NCBI RefSeq assembly: GCF_014648855.1
Contig: NZ_BMRX01000004.1
Coordinates: forward strand, 1-64,000
Source: Streptomyces parvulus
GTDB lineage: Bacteria; Actinomycetota; Actinomycetes; Streptomycetales; Streptomycetaceae
Direction: 5' to 3'
DNA length: 64,000 nt
Shown: positions 36,421 to 46,997 of the stretch, one piece after another
How the letters are laid out: each line of letters begins with the position of its first letter
Numbering within the stretch: the stretch's first letter is position 1
The notes under the pieces: model-generated
Databases searched by the model: none
What the model was told of the DNA's origin: nothing
Seen by the model: only the letters and a program-made list of their open reading frames with translations
Translations under genes and position numbers: made by a program

Positions 36421-37589
36421 AGTGCTCCCCGTGCCACCAGGGCCCGCATCAGGTCCGCGATGCCGAACGTCCACGGCACGCAGGCGTCGCTCGGCCGGAT
36501 CCGGTTGACGAGCGTGCCGAGCTTCGGCGTGGCGATGGAGACGAGGTCGCCGTCGTGATGCGTGAAGCCCTGGCCGGGTGCGTCCCGGTCCTCGACGGGC
36601 GCGAACATCGTGCCGAGGTAGAGCACGGCACCGTCCGGGTACTGGTGGTGCGGGCCCAGCAGCTGCCCCACGAGGTCCAGGGGATCGCGGCTGATGGCGG
36701 CCATCGAGGACTCGGCGTCGAGCCGGTACCCGTCGGCGCCCTCGACGGTGAGGGTGACCGTGGCCCGCCGTACGTCGTCGATGCGGAAGCCCGGTTCGAA
36801 CAGCCGCAGGAACGGTCCGAGGGCGGCGGAGGCGTTGTTGTCCTTGGCCTGGGGCAGCAGCAGCGCGGAACGGCCCTCCACGTCACGGAGGTTGACGTCG
36901 TTGCCGAGGGTCGCGCCGACCACGGACCCGGTGGAGGAGACGGCCAGCACCACCTCCGGCTCCGGGTTGTTCCAGCGGGAGGCGGGGTGCACTCCGGCGT
37001 CGGCGCCGCTGCCCACGGCGGCGAGCACCGGCGCCTTGGTGAAGATCTCGGCGTCGGGACCGATGCCGACCTCCAGGTACTGGCTCCACGCGCCCTGCGC
37101 GACCAGGATCTCCTTGAGCGCGGCGGCCTCCTCGGAGCCGGGCCGCAGGGAGGCGACGTCGTCGCCGACGAGTCGGCGGATCCGCTCCCGGGCCTCGGCG
37201 GCACCGGCGGCGTCGCCGCGGACCCGTTCCTCGATGACCCGCTCCAGCATCGAGACCACGAAGGTGACCCCGGCCGCCTTCACGGCCTGCAGGTCGACCG
37301 GCGCGAGCAGCCAGGGACGCCGCGGATTCCGGCCGTTCAGGGGTGTGTTGGCCAGCACCTCGTCGAGTCCGGCGATCCGCTCGCCGCGGGTGGCGCGCAG
37401 GCGTTCGGCCGGGTCCGGTGCCTCGCACAGGTCCCGGACGGTCGGGAAGGCGGTGGTGATGTCGTGCAGGCCGTCCTCGCGGACGGCCACGACGGACGGT
37501 CCGAGGCCGGGGCGCCAGACCCGGCCGAGGAGCGCGCCCCGGGTGCCGTCGGCGGGCAGGGTGGTCGCGGCGTCGGGCCACTGGTTCAT
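36417..37589 (-). CDS. Long-form FAH-family protein (2-keto-3-deoxy-sugar-acid dehydratase type)
   Basis: A 390-residue FAH-fold protein with a long N-terminal part, resembling 2-keto-3-deoxy-pentonate dehydratases more than fumarylacetoacetase. It has WLLAPVDLQAVKAAGVTFVV near 97, AEIFTKAP and WNNPEPEVVLAVS near 190-210, GNDVNLRDVEGRSALLLPQA near 220, and TMFAPVEDRD near 330. The ATG at 37589 follows AAAGGAA. It is transcribed away from the CoA-transferase operon under the same LacI operator, so it belongs to that pathway, not the fucose one. Confidence 0.88.
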   Translation of the reverse strand: MNQWPDAATTLPADGTRGALLGRVWRPGLGPSVVAVREDGLHDITTAFPTVRDLCEAPDPAERLRATRGERIAGLDEVLANTPLNGRNPRRPWLLAPVDLQAVKAAGVTFVVSMLERVIEERVRGDAAGAAEARERIRRLVGDDVASLRPGSEEAAALKEILVAQGAWSQYLEVGIGPDAEIFTKAPVLAAVGSGADAGVHPASRWNNPEPEVVLAVSSTGSVVGATLGNDVNLRDVEGRSALLLPQAKDNNASAALGPFLRLFEPGFRIDDVRRATVTLTVEGADGYRLDAESSMAAISRDPLDLVGQLLGPHHQYPDGAVLYLGTMFAPVEDRDAPGQGFTHHDGDLVSIATPKLGTLVNRIRPSDACVPWTFGIADLMRALVARGAL

Positions 37590-37651
37590 GGGATTCCTTT
37601 CGTGTTGCCCGGCCCCCTCTCCAGGGGTTCGGCGCGGTCGGGGCAAGGGCG

Positions 37652-37709
37652 TTGACACTGCGAGCGGCGCCCGCCTAGCGTGCATGTTAGCGCTATCGCT
37701 AGCGCTAAC
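37652..37709 (+). promoter_or_regulatory. Promoter with overlapping perfect LacI operator
   Basis: TTGACA (37652-37657), an 18-bp spacer and TAGCGT (37676-37681) form a good rightward promoter. GTTAGCGCTA (37686-37695) and its exact inverse TAGCGCTAAC (37700-37709) flank TCGC, a 24-bp operator at the expected start of transcription. A bound repressor would block the rightward operon and probably the leftward one. Confidence 0.75.
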
Positions 37710-37796
37710 AACAGTCTCTGGAACTCTCTCCCACGGCGTCCGGCGCCCACCGTCCGCGCCCGTGCCGTCCTCCGTGCGCCGCCTCCAAGGAGCCCC

Positions 37797-39008
37797 ATGA
37801 CCTCACTCGACAGACCCGGCGTCCTCGCCGGGTACCGGGTCCTCGACTGTTCCATCGCCATGGCCGGCCCGTTCGCCGCCCAGCGCCTCGGCGACCTCGG
37901 CGCCGACGTCGTCAAGGTCGAACCGGTCACCGGGGAGTGGCAGCGCCACGCCGCGGCCGGCGGGGCGGCCGGCCACCGGATCAACGTCTCCTTCCTCTCC
38001 CTGAACCGCAACAAGCGGTCCCTCGCCGTCGACCTCAAGGACCCGGCGGGCAAGGAGGTCCTGCGCCGCCTGGTCGCGGGCGCCGACGTCTTCCTCCAGA
38101 ACTACCGCCCGGGCGTCGCCGACCGCCTCGGCGTCGACTACGCCTCCCTGGCCGCGATCAACCCCTCCCTCGTCTACGTGTCCATCTCCGGATACGGCGA
38201 GGACGGCCCCTACGCCCAGCGCCCGGGCCAGGACCTGCTGCTCCAGGCGATGTCGGGGGCCATGCTGTCCAGCGGCCGCTCGGGCGAGGCACCCCGGGCC
38301 GCGGGCCAGTACCTGGTGGATGCCGTCACCGCCTCCACGGCCTTCGAAGGGGTGCTCGCCGCGCTGCTCCACCGCGAACGCACCGGCGAGGGCCAGCTGG
38401 TGACGGTGAACATGCTGGACGCCGTCACCACCCTCCAGATGCAGGAGCTGTCGGTCCACACCGTCGGCGGGCTGCCCCAGACGCGCTCCGCCGAACCGCA
38501 CGCCCACGTCTACATCCGCTCGCCCTACGGCGCCTTCCAGACCTCCGACGGCTATCTCGTCCTCGCCTTCCCGCCGTTGAAGAAGCTCGGCGAGATCCTC
38601 GGCGAGGACGGCTTCCTGTCCATGGAGGACGAGGAGCACGGCTGGACCCACCGGGACGAGATCTTCGCCCGTACCGCCGCCCGGCTGCTGACCCGGCCCT
38701 CGCGGCACTGGCTCGACGCCTTCGCCGCCGCCGGCATCTGGGCCGGCCCCGTCTACGGCTACGCCGACCTGGTCCAGGACCCCCAGATCCGCCACAACGG
38801 CACCTTCGTCACCTACGACCACCCCACCGAGGGCCGCGTGACCGTGCCCGGCTTCCCGTACAAGTTCTCCGCCACCCCGCCCCGCATCGACCGCGGCGCC
38901 CCGCTCGTCGGGGAGCACACCCGCGAGGTGCTGACCGAGGCGGGCCTCGTGGAACGGGAGATCGAGGACCTGTTCGCCACCGGCGCCGTGGCGGAGACCA
39001 CCTCATGA
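37797..39008 (+). CDS. CaiB/BaiF-family (class III) CoA-transferase
   Basis: A 403-residue class III CoA-transferase. The N-terminus (GYRVLDCSIAMAGPFAAQRL, DVVKVE) and LNRNKRSLAVDLK are typical. The catalytic Asp is at 146 in GQDLLLQAMSG. The ATG at 37797 follows AAGGAG. It would activate a carboxylic acid by moving CoA from a donor. It is first in the LacI-controlled operon and overlaps the next gene by 4 bp. Confidence 0.93.
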   Translation: MTSLDRPGVLAGYRVLDCSIAMAGPFAAQRLGDLGADVVKVEPVTGEWQRHAAAGGAAGHRINVSFLSLNRNKRSLAVDLKDPAGKEVLRRLVAGADVFLQNYRPGVADRLGVDYASLAAINPSLVYVSISGYGEDGPYAQRPGQDLLLQAMSGAMLSSGRSGEAPRAAGQYLVDAVTASTAFEGVLAALLHRERTGEGQLVTVNMLDAVTTLQMQELSVHTVGGLPQTRSAEPHAHVYIRSPYGAFQTSDGYLVLAFPPLKKLGEILGEDGFLSMEDEEHGWTHRDEIFARTAARLLTRPSRHWLDAFAAAGIWAGPVYGYADLVQDPQIRHNGTFVTYDHPTEGRVTVPGFPYKFSATPPRIDRGAPLVGEHTREVLTEAGLVEREIEDLFATGAVAETTS

Positions 39009-40114
39009 CGTACGGCGGACCGCCCTACCGCGGCCTGACCTGGGACCACCCCCGCGGCCACGACGCCCTCGCCGCGTCCGCGGGCGGCCTCGTGCACTGG
39101 GACGTCCAGCCCCTGGAGGGCTTCGAGTCCCACCCGATCGACGCGTTGTGTGCCCGCTACGACCTCGTCGTCCTCGACCACCCGCACCTCGGCGAAGCGC
39201 TGGCCACCGGGTGCCTGCGGCCCCTCGACGACCTGTTCACCGCCGAGGAACTGGTCCGCTGGGGCGATGGCTCCATCGGCCCCACCATGCGCTCGTACGC
39301 CATGGGCGGCCGTCAGTGGGCGCTCCCGTTGGACGCCGCCACCCAGGTCGCCGCCACCCGGACCGACCTCGTCGGCGCGGCGCCCGGTACGTGGGACGAG
39401 GTCCACCGACTCGCCCGCCGGGCGCCGGTGGCCCTGTCCCTGGCCGGGCCGCACGCCTTCCTCACCTTCGCCTCCGTGGCGGTCGCCATGGGAGAGGAGC
39501 CGGCCGCCGACCCCGACGAGCTGATCGGCGACGCCACGGGACTCGCGGTGCTCGACCTGATGGCCGCGCTCGACGCCCTCGCCCCGCCCGGGACGCGTGC
39601 GCTCAATCCGATCGGGCTGCTGGAGCTGATGGCCGGCACGGACCGGCTGGCGCACTGTCCGCTGGTGTACGGGTACGTCACCTACGCCGACCGCCTGACG
39701 TTCAGCGACGCCCCCGTCGTGGCGGCGGGCGGCCGTCCCGGCTCCACGCTCGGCGGCACCGGGATCGCGCTCAGCTCCCGCTGCGTCCCCTCCCCCGAAC
39801 TCCTCGCCCACGTGCGCTGGCTGATGTCCCCCGAGGCGCAGGGCGACTTCCTCCCCCGGCACAGCGGACAGCCCAGCGCCCGCGCCGCCTGGACCAGCTC
39901 CGAGACCGTCGCCGCCGACTTCTACCGAGGCACCGCCGCCACCTGCGAGCAGGCCTGGGTCCGTCCCCGGCACGCGGGCTACATCGGCTTCCAGACCGCC
40001 GCGTCGGCCGCCGTACGCGCCGCGCTCGCGGGCGAGACCGACCACCGCCAGGCACTCGACCGGATGCGCGCCCTGTACCGGTCGAGCCGGACACCGAAGG
40101 AACACCGGACATGA
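39005..40114 (+). CDS. Solute-binding-protein-like protein without signal peptide
   Basis: A 369-residue protein with the pattern of family 1 extracellular binding proteins: GLTWDHPRGHDAL, DLVVLDHPHLGEAL, WALPLDAATQVAATRTDL, GGTGIALSSR, and a C-terminal SPEAQGDFL. It starts directly at the domain with no signal peptide, lipobox or membrane segment. ATGA couplings at both ends place it tightly between the CoA-transferase and the enoyl-CoA hydratase, with no permease nearby. It may be a cytoplasmic ligand sensor or carrier, or an enzyme derived from a binding protein. Confidence 0.82.
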   Translation: MTYGGPPYRGLTWDHPRGHDALAASAGGLVHWDVQPLEGFESHPIDALCARYDLVVLDHPHLGEALATGCLRPLDDLFTAEELVRWGDGSIGPTMRSYAMGGRQWALPLDAATQVAATRTDLVGAAPGTWDEVHRLARRAPVALSLAGPHAFLTFASVAVAMGEEPAADPDELIGDATGLAVLDLMAALDALAPPGTRALNPIGLLELMAGTDRLAHCPLVYGYVTYADRLTFSDAPVVAAGGRPGSTLGGTGIALSSRCVPSPELLAHVRWLMSPEAQGDFLPRHSGQPSARAAWTSSETVAADFYRGTAATCEQAWVRPRHAGYIGFQTAASAAVRAALAGETDHRQALDRMRALYRSSRTPKEHRT

Positions 40115-40917
40115 GCGACACCGGCCCCCTCCCGCCGCCCCGACTCGGCACCGACCACGTCCTGCTGGACGTCGAGGACCGCGTAGCCACCCTCACCCTG
40201 AACCGTCCCGGCAAACTCAACGCGGTCACCCCCGACATGTCCCACGCCCTCGTACGGGCCATCGAATGGTGCGACACGACGGACGACGTGCGGGCCGTCG
40301 TGGTCACTGGGGCGGGCGAGCGCTCCTTCAGCGTCGGCTCCGACATCGGCGCCCTCGACCGGTACGCCACCCCGTGGGACTTCCGCAACCGCGTGGACTA
40401 CTGCGACGCCATCCGCGCCGCCCGCACTCCGACCGTCGCCGCGGTCGGCGGCTACGCCCTGGGCGGCGGACTGGAGACGGCCCTGTCCTGCGACATCCGC
40501 CTCGCCGCGGACACCGCGTCCTTCGGCGCACCCGAGATCACGCTCGGCTGGATCGGGGGCGGTGGCATGGCCGCCTTCCTGAGCCGCGCCGCCGGGCCGA
40601 GCAACGCCGCGCTCATGCTGCTCACCGGCGAACGCATCGACGCGGCACGGGCGTTGGAGTGGCACCTGGTGAGCGAGGTCGTGCCCCGCGCCGGGCTGCT
40701 CGACCGGGCCCGTGCCCTGGCCTCCGTCATCGCCTCGCGCGCTCCCGTGGCGGCCGAGACCGCGAAGATCAACCTGCGGGCCGCCGGCAACCTGCCCGAG
40801 GACCAGGCGCTCGCCTACGAGCGCGACCTGCAGACCGTCTGCTTCGCCACCGAGGACGCCGCCGAGGGCCGGCGCGCGTTCGCCGAGAAGCGCACCCCCG
40901 TCTTCCGCAAGCGCTGA
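40111..40917 (+). CDS. Enoyl-CoA hydratase/isomerase family protein
   Basis: A 268-residue crotonase. Oxyanion residues lie in SFSVGSDIGAL near 72-82 and YALGGGLE near 115. Both glutamates of true hydratases are present at Glu122 (GGGLE) and Glu142 (APEITLG), so hydration/dehydration chemistry is plausible. Start overlaps the upstream stop. It would act on the CoA thioester made by the transferase. Confidence 0.9.
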   Translation: MSDTGPLPPPRLGTDHVLLDVEDRVATLTLNRPGKLNAVTPDMSHALVRAIEWCDTTDDVRAVVVTGAGERSFSVGSDIGALDRYATPWDFRNRVDYCDAIRAARTPTVAAVGGYALGGGLETALSCDIRLAADTASFGAPEITLGWIGGGGMAAFLSRAAGPSNAALMLLTGERIDAARALEWHLVSEVVPRAGLLDRARALASVIASRAPVAAETAKINLRAAGNLPEDQALAYERDLQTVCFATEDAAEGRRAFAEKRTPVFRKR

Positions 40918-40926
40918 GAGGAACTC

Positions 40927-41673
40927 ATGAAGCAACCCCGAGCCGCACTCGTGACGGGTGCCGGTGGTGCCCTCGGCCGGGCCACCGCCGTCCGGCTGGC
41001 CGCCGACGGACTCGACGTCGCCGTACTCGACCGCGACACCGAGTCCCTGGAGAACACCGCCGCGCTCGTCGAGAAGGCCGGCGCGCGCGTGCTGGCCCTC
41101 ACCGCCGACCTGCGCGACGCCCCGGTGGTCGAGGCGTCCGTCGAGCGGACCGTGTCCGAACTGGGCCCGCTGCACGTACTGGTCAACAACGCGGCCGTGT
41201 ACCCGAGCCGGCCCTTCCTCGACGTACCGCTCGCCGAGTACGAGGAGGTCGTGGCGGTCAACCAGCGGGCGTACTGGGTCGCGGCGCAGGCCGCCGCCCG
41301 GCACATGACGGGCACGGGCGGCGGGGCGATCGTCAACGTCGCCTCGATCACGATGCACGGCGGCTGGGACTCCCTGGCCGCCTACGTCTCCACCAAGGGG
41401 GCCGCCGTCGCCCTGACCCGCGCGCTCGCCCGGGAGCTGGGTCCTGCCGAGATCCGCGTCAACTGCGTCTCCCCCGGCGCCTTTCCGACGGCGGCCGAGG
41501 ACATCCACGAGGACCCCGAGGGCTACCGGCGGCACGTGCTCGACCACCAGGCCCTGAAACGGCGCGGGCGGCCGGAGGAACTGGCCTCGGTGGTGTCCTT
41601 CCTCACCGGCCCGGACGCCTCGTTCGTCACGGGTCAGTGCGTCGAGGTCAACGGAGGGTGGGTGATGGCGTGA
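40927..41673 (+). CDS. SDR-family oxidoreductase
   Basis: A 248-residue classical SDR with TGAGGALG at 10-17, NNAA at 87-90, Ser140, Tyr153 and Lys157 (YVSTK). It starts 9 bp after the hydratase stop behind GAGAGGAAC and ends overlapping the DUF4432 gene. It probably oxidises a hydroxyl of the sugar-derived or acyl-CoA intermediate of this pathway. Confidence 0.9.
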   Translation: MKQPRAALVTGAGGALGRATAVRLAADGLDVAVLDRDTESLENTAALVEKAGARVLALTADLRDAPVVEASVERTVSELGPLHVLVNNAAVYPSRPFLDVPLAEYEEVVAVNQRAYWVAAQAAARHMTGTGGGAIVNVASITMHGGWDSLAAYVSTKGAAVALTRALARELGPAEIRVNCVSPGAFPTAAEDIHEDPEGYRRHVLDHQALKRRGRPEELASVVSFLTGPDASFVTGQCVEVNGGWVMA

Positions 41674-42737
41674 AGCTGTACGGGCGTTCCCACGACCGGC
41701 AGTCACTCGCCCGGCACGCGGGCGACCTGAGCGCGGCGGGCGGGGTGCGGTCCGTCGTCCTGGACGACGGGTCCGAACGCGGCATCCGCACGCTGGAGTT
41801 CCGGACCGGCGGCGGACTGTCGTTCGACGTGCTGGTGGACCGGGCCATGGACCTGGGCGGGGCCGAGTTCGAGGGGCGGGGCTTCGGCTGGCGCTCGGCG
41901 ACGGGCTTCAGGCACCCCGGTCTGCACGAGTACCGCGACGACGACGGCCTGTCCATGATGCGCAGCTTCTCGGGGCTGCTGCTCACCGCGGGCCTGGACC
42001 ACACGCTCTTCGGCGCCGAGGTGGACGCCTCGCAGTACCGCTATCCGCCGCGGCGCACCGCCGTGCACGCCCTCCACGGGCGCGTCGCCAACCTCCCGGC
42101 CCGGCTGACCGGTTATGGCGAGCGGTGGCAGGACGACGGCCGGTGCGTGCTCTGGGCGGAGGGCGAGGTGCGCCAGGCCGCGATCTTCGGGGAGCACCTG
42201 CGGCTCACCCGCCGCATCGAGGCCGATCTGGGCGGCAGCGAGATCCGCCTGACCGACCGGGTGCGCAACGCGGGCTTCGACCCGACGCCGCACATGTACC
42301 TCTACCACGTCAACGTCGGCTGGCCCTTCCTCGACGAGGGCGCACGCTACGAGCTGCCGCCGCACCGGACCCTGTGGCGCAGCGACAGCGTCGCCGATCA
42401 GGGCGTCTCCCACACCGAGATGCCCGCTCCGCTGCCGGGCTTCGTCGAGCAGGTCTACGAGCACGAGCTGGAGGCCGACGCGGCTGGTCTGGCCCGGCCC
42501 CGCCTGGTCAACGAACGCCTCGGCGTCTACTTCGAGCTGGAATTCGACACGACCCGGTTCCCGTCCTTCTTCCAGTGGCTGCACCTGCGCGAGGGCGCCT
42601 ACGCGGTCGGCTTCGAACCGTCCACGCACCATGTGCGGGGCGAGGCCGCGGCCCGGGAGGACGGTTCCATGACCTTCCTGGAACCCGGTGAGGAGCGGGA
42701 GTACACGACGACGTTCCGGGTGGGTCACCTGGACTGA
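41670..42737 (+). CDS. DUF4432 / aldose-1-epimerase-like protein
   Basis: A 355-residue galactose-mutarotase-fold protein. It shows LVDRAMDLGGAEFEGRGFGW near 55, HALHGRVANLPA near 135, HMYLYHVNVGWPF near 210, and GFEPSTHHVRG near 318. GTG start at 41670 (GTGA overlap with the SDR stop) follows GGAGGG. Family members are thought to change sugar anomers or isomerise keto sugars. Its presence argues that the LacI regulon handles a sugar or sugar acid despite the CoA enzymes. Confidence 0.87.
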   Translation: MKLYGRSHDRQSLARHAGDLSAAGGVRSVVLDDGSERGIRTLEFRTGGGLSFDVLVDRAMDLGGAEFEGRGFGWRSATGFRHPGLHEYRDDDGLSMMRSFSGLLLTAGLDHTLFGAEVDASQYRYPPRRTAVHALHGRVANLPARLTGYGERWQDDGRCVLWAEGEVRQAAIFGEHLRLTRRIEADLGGSEIRLTDRVRNAGFDPTPHMYLYHVNVGWPFLDEGARYELPPHRTLWRSDSVADQGVSHTEMPAPLPGFVEQVYEHELEADAAGLARPRLVNERLGVYFELEFDTTRFPSFFQWLHLREGAYAVGFEPSTHHVRGEAAAREDGSMTFLEPGEEREYTTTFRVGHLD

Positions 42738-42762
42738 CGGCGGGACCCGCGGCTCGGGCGGC

Positions 42763-42802
42763 ACGGGGGCGCGGCGCGTCAGGACGCGCGCCGGGCCCCC
42801 GT
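42763..42802. terminator. Terminator between convergent genes
   Basis: ACGGGGGC (42763-42770) pairs with GCCCCCGT (42795-42802), and an inner GCGCGTC/GACGCGC pairing extends the stem. It overlaps the 3' end of the DUF1275 gene and follows the DUF4432 stop. Confidence 0.6.
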
Positions 42803-43405
42803 ACGCGTGTGCACCGTCAGCCACGCCGCCGTCACCAGCAGCGCGGGGAGCAGCGGAGCGGCTCCGGGCAGCAGCCGCTCCAGCAGCGATGCTGCGGCCG
42901 CGCCCAGGATCAAGAGGGCCGTCGTGCCCAGCACGCGCCACTGGATGCGCCGGTCCGTCACCGCGTCGGTGACGGCCCCGGTCAGCAGACCCGTCAGGTA
43001 CGCGGTCGGCATCTGCGCGCCCATCGCGACGCGGACACCGGCGTTCTGGCAGCCCATCGCGGCCGCCACCGTGCCCAGCATCGCCGTGCGCTCCCCGTCC
43101 GACGGGTCCCCGTCCACGGCGAGCCACCACCCCACGACGGCCCACAGCAGGAGGAGTTCCAGCAGGAGGAAGTCGGCCCGGTGCGGCCGCCCGCCCCGTT
43201 GAGGGCGACCGGCCGCCCGGCCGGCGCCCGCCGCGCCGAGCACGTAGCAGAGCACCGCGACGGCGGCCAGGCCGCCGAGCGTCGGGTCGGCGCCGCCGAG
43301 ACCGACCCCGATCAACGCCGAGTTGGCGGTGACCACGCTGGTGAAGACGCCGCCGAGGGAGAGGAAACCCCAGGCGTTGACGGCGCCCGCGGAGAAGGTC
43401 AGCAG
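42779..43405 (-). CDS. DUF1275 (YoaK-like) membrane protein, start codon missing
   Basis: About 208 residues with six probable membrane segments. Family-typical N-terminal text (SAGAVNAWGFLSLGGVFTS) continues in frame upstream of the first GTG at 43336, so the true protein must start earlier. Reading that frame back to a stop near 43633 shows no ATG, GTG or TTG. A CTG at 43405 is the only near-start, used here. An AGG at 43478-43480, just after GAGGAG, sits where an ATG would be ideal. Either a rare start, a lost start codon or a base error. Coordinates of the start are therefore uncertain. Confidence 0.65.
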   Translation of the reverse strand: MLTFSAGAVNAWGFLSLGGVFTSVVTANSALIGVGLGGADPTLGGLAAVAVLCYVLGAAGAGRAAGRPQRGGRPHRADFLLLELLLLWAVVGWWLAVDGDPSDGERTAMLGTVAAAMGCQNAGVRVAMGAQMPTAYLTGLLTGAVTDAVTDRRIQWRVLGTTALLILGAAAASLLERLLPGAAPLLPALLVTAAWLTVHTRTGARRAS

Positions 43406-43641
43406 CCGCGCGGCCCACGGGTCCGCGCGCTCCGGTGACTCCGGCGGGAGATCCCGAGACCGATCGCCTTCCGTGGTCCTCTCCTCGCCTCGTCCGTGCC
43501 CCGGACGGCATCCTGGCCGACCGTCGTGCCGACAGGGACCGCGACATGCCGGGCGGGGCGGGCGCGACCTACGGTCGGCCGCCCCGCCCGGCTCCGCGTC
43601 CCGCTTCCATGGTGGAGCGGCACGGGATCCTCAGGGCCGCG

Positions 43642-45850
<2,209 letters not shown>

Positions 45851-46151
45851 CGCCTCCCCCGGGCCGACGCGCGGAGCGTCCCCCGTCCTCACGCACGAGG
45901 GTATCCAGGACGCGGTGGAACTGTTGATGGATCGCCACCCGGAAGCACCCGGCCCACTCACCGGTTCGCACGATTTTCACGTTTTCTCCATGATCTACGT
46001 TCCCGTCCCGTATGGTCCTGGGCTACGGCGGACGTCCACCCCCTTTTCCGGCCACCTGGGCGGTCGATCAGGGCGCACGGATCCGCCGATGGCAAGGGCC
46101 CGTTGGGGTGAGCAGGCGGCTGCCGGGGGGCACCGCCGGGGGGACGACGAC
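45851..46151. other. Divergent intergenic region
   Basis: About 300 bp between divergent genes with no credible gene. The AT-richer section 45968-46015 (CACGATTTTCACGTTTTCTC, later GTATGGTC) is the likely promoter zone of the lipoprotein gene. No symmetric operator was found. Confidence 0.35.
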
Positions 46152-46997
46152 ATGACACAACTCCAGGAAGAGCCGCGTTCGCACGGCTCCGGCCGGCCGT
46201 GTCCACTGACGCGGCGCTTCGTCGCGGCAGTGAGCTGCTGCCTCGTCGGGATCGCGGCGGTCAGCGCGTGCGGCGACGGTGACGGCTCGGGCGAAGCCGA
46301 GTCCGCGACGAGCACGAGCAGTACGCCCACGACGGTCGTGACCAGCTCCGCGCCGGCCACCGACACACCGCTGGAGGCCGATACCACTCCCAGCGAGCCG
46401 ACCTATACGGAGGAGAGCGAAGCCGACGAGGACCCGTACGCGACGGATCCCGAGACGGAGAGCGGCGACGAGGGCATCTCCGAAGACACCTCCGGTGTGC
46501 CGCACGGGGAGTGGAGCGGCACGGCGCAGGTCACCGTCGACTTCGCCGACCCGGGCTGCGCCGCCGACTCCCGGTCCTACGCCCTTCCCGCCACACTGAT
46601 CATCGACGAGCCCGTGGGGACGGAGGGCAACTCCTTCCACCTCTCCTGGGCCAGCGACGACCAGACCGCGGACGGTGCCTTCGGCGTCACCTCGGCGCAG
46701 AGCGGTACCGACACGGTCGACGGGGAGTCCGTCGAGATCGCCTACTGGTCGCTGTCCGACGACGGGGACGGCTCCTTCTCCGGGCAGCTGACCGACACGG
46801 CCGCGGCCGCGGGAGCCTCGCTGAACCTGCTCTTCGTGCCCAAGCCACTGTTCCAGTGCGGCACCTACACCAGCTTCCCGTACGGCATGAACACCGACAC
46901 CACGATCGAGGGCAGCATCACCGACGGCTCCGCGTCCGTCACGCTGAGCGGCACCACGGTCGACGGCACGAGGAGCTTCCGTGTCGAATGGTCCTGA
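46152..46997 (+). CDS. Lipoprotein of unknown function
   Basis: A 281-residue lipoprotein. The signal ends in AVSAC with Cys40 as the lipidation site. A long acidic, Thr/Ser/Pro-rich linker (about 45-115) leads to a beta-rich globular domain with GEWSGTAQVTVDFADPGCAA and a second Cys in LFQCGTYTSF, probably a disulfide. Its last 17 bp overlap the next gene. No enzyme motif. It may anchor or sense at the cell surface and may work with the membrane protease two genes on. Confidence 0.85.
   Translation: MTQLQEEPRSHGSGRPCPLTRRFVAAVSCCLVGIAAVSACGDGDGSGEAESATSTSSTPTTVVTSSAPATDTPLEADTTPSEPTYTEESEADEDPYATDPETESGDEGISEDTSGVPHGEWSGTAQVTVDFADPGCAADSRSYALPATLIIDEPVGTEGNSFHLSWASDDQTADGAFGVTSAQSGTDTVDGESVEIAYWSLSDDGDGSFSGQLTDTAAAAGASLNLLFVPKPLFQCGTYTSFPYGMNTDTTIEGSITDGSASVTLSGTTVDGTRSFRVEWS

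Noticed and set aside
39005..40114. Interpreting the binding-protein-like gene as part of an ABC importer
   Set aside because: No signal peptide, no permease and no ATPase in the operon.
41703..43547. A 614-codon minus-strand frame across the DUF4432 and DUF1275 genes
   Set aside because: Arg/Gly-rich text with no domain. The real genes in other frames explain the region.
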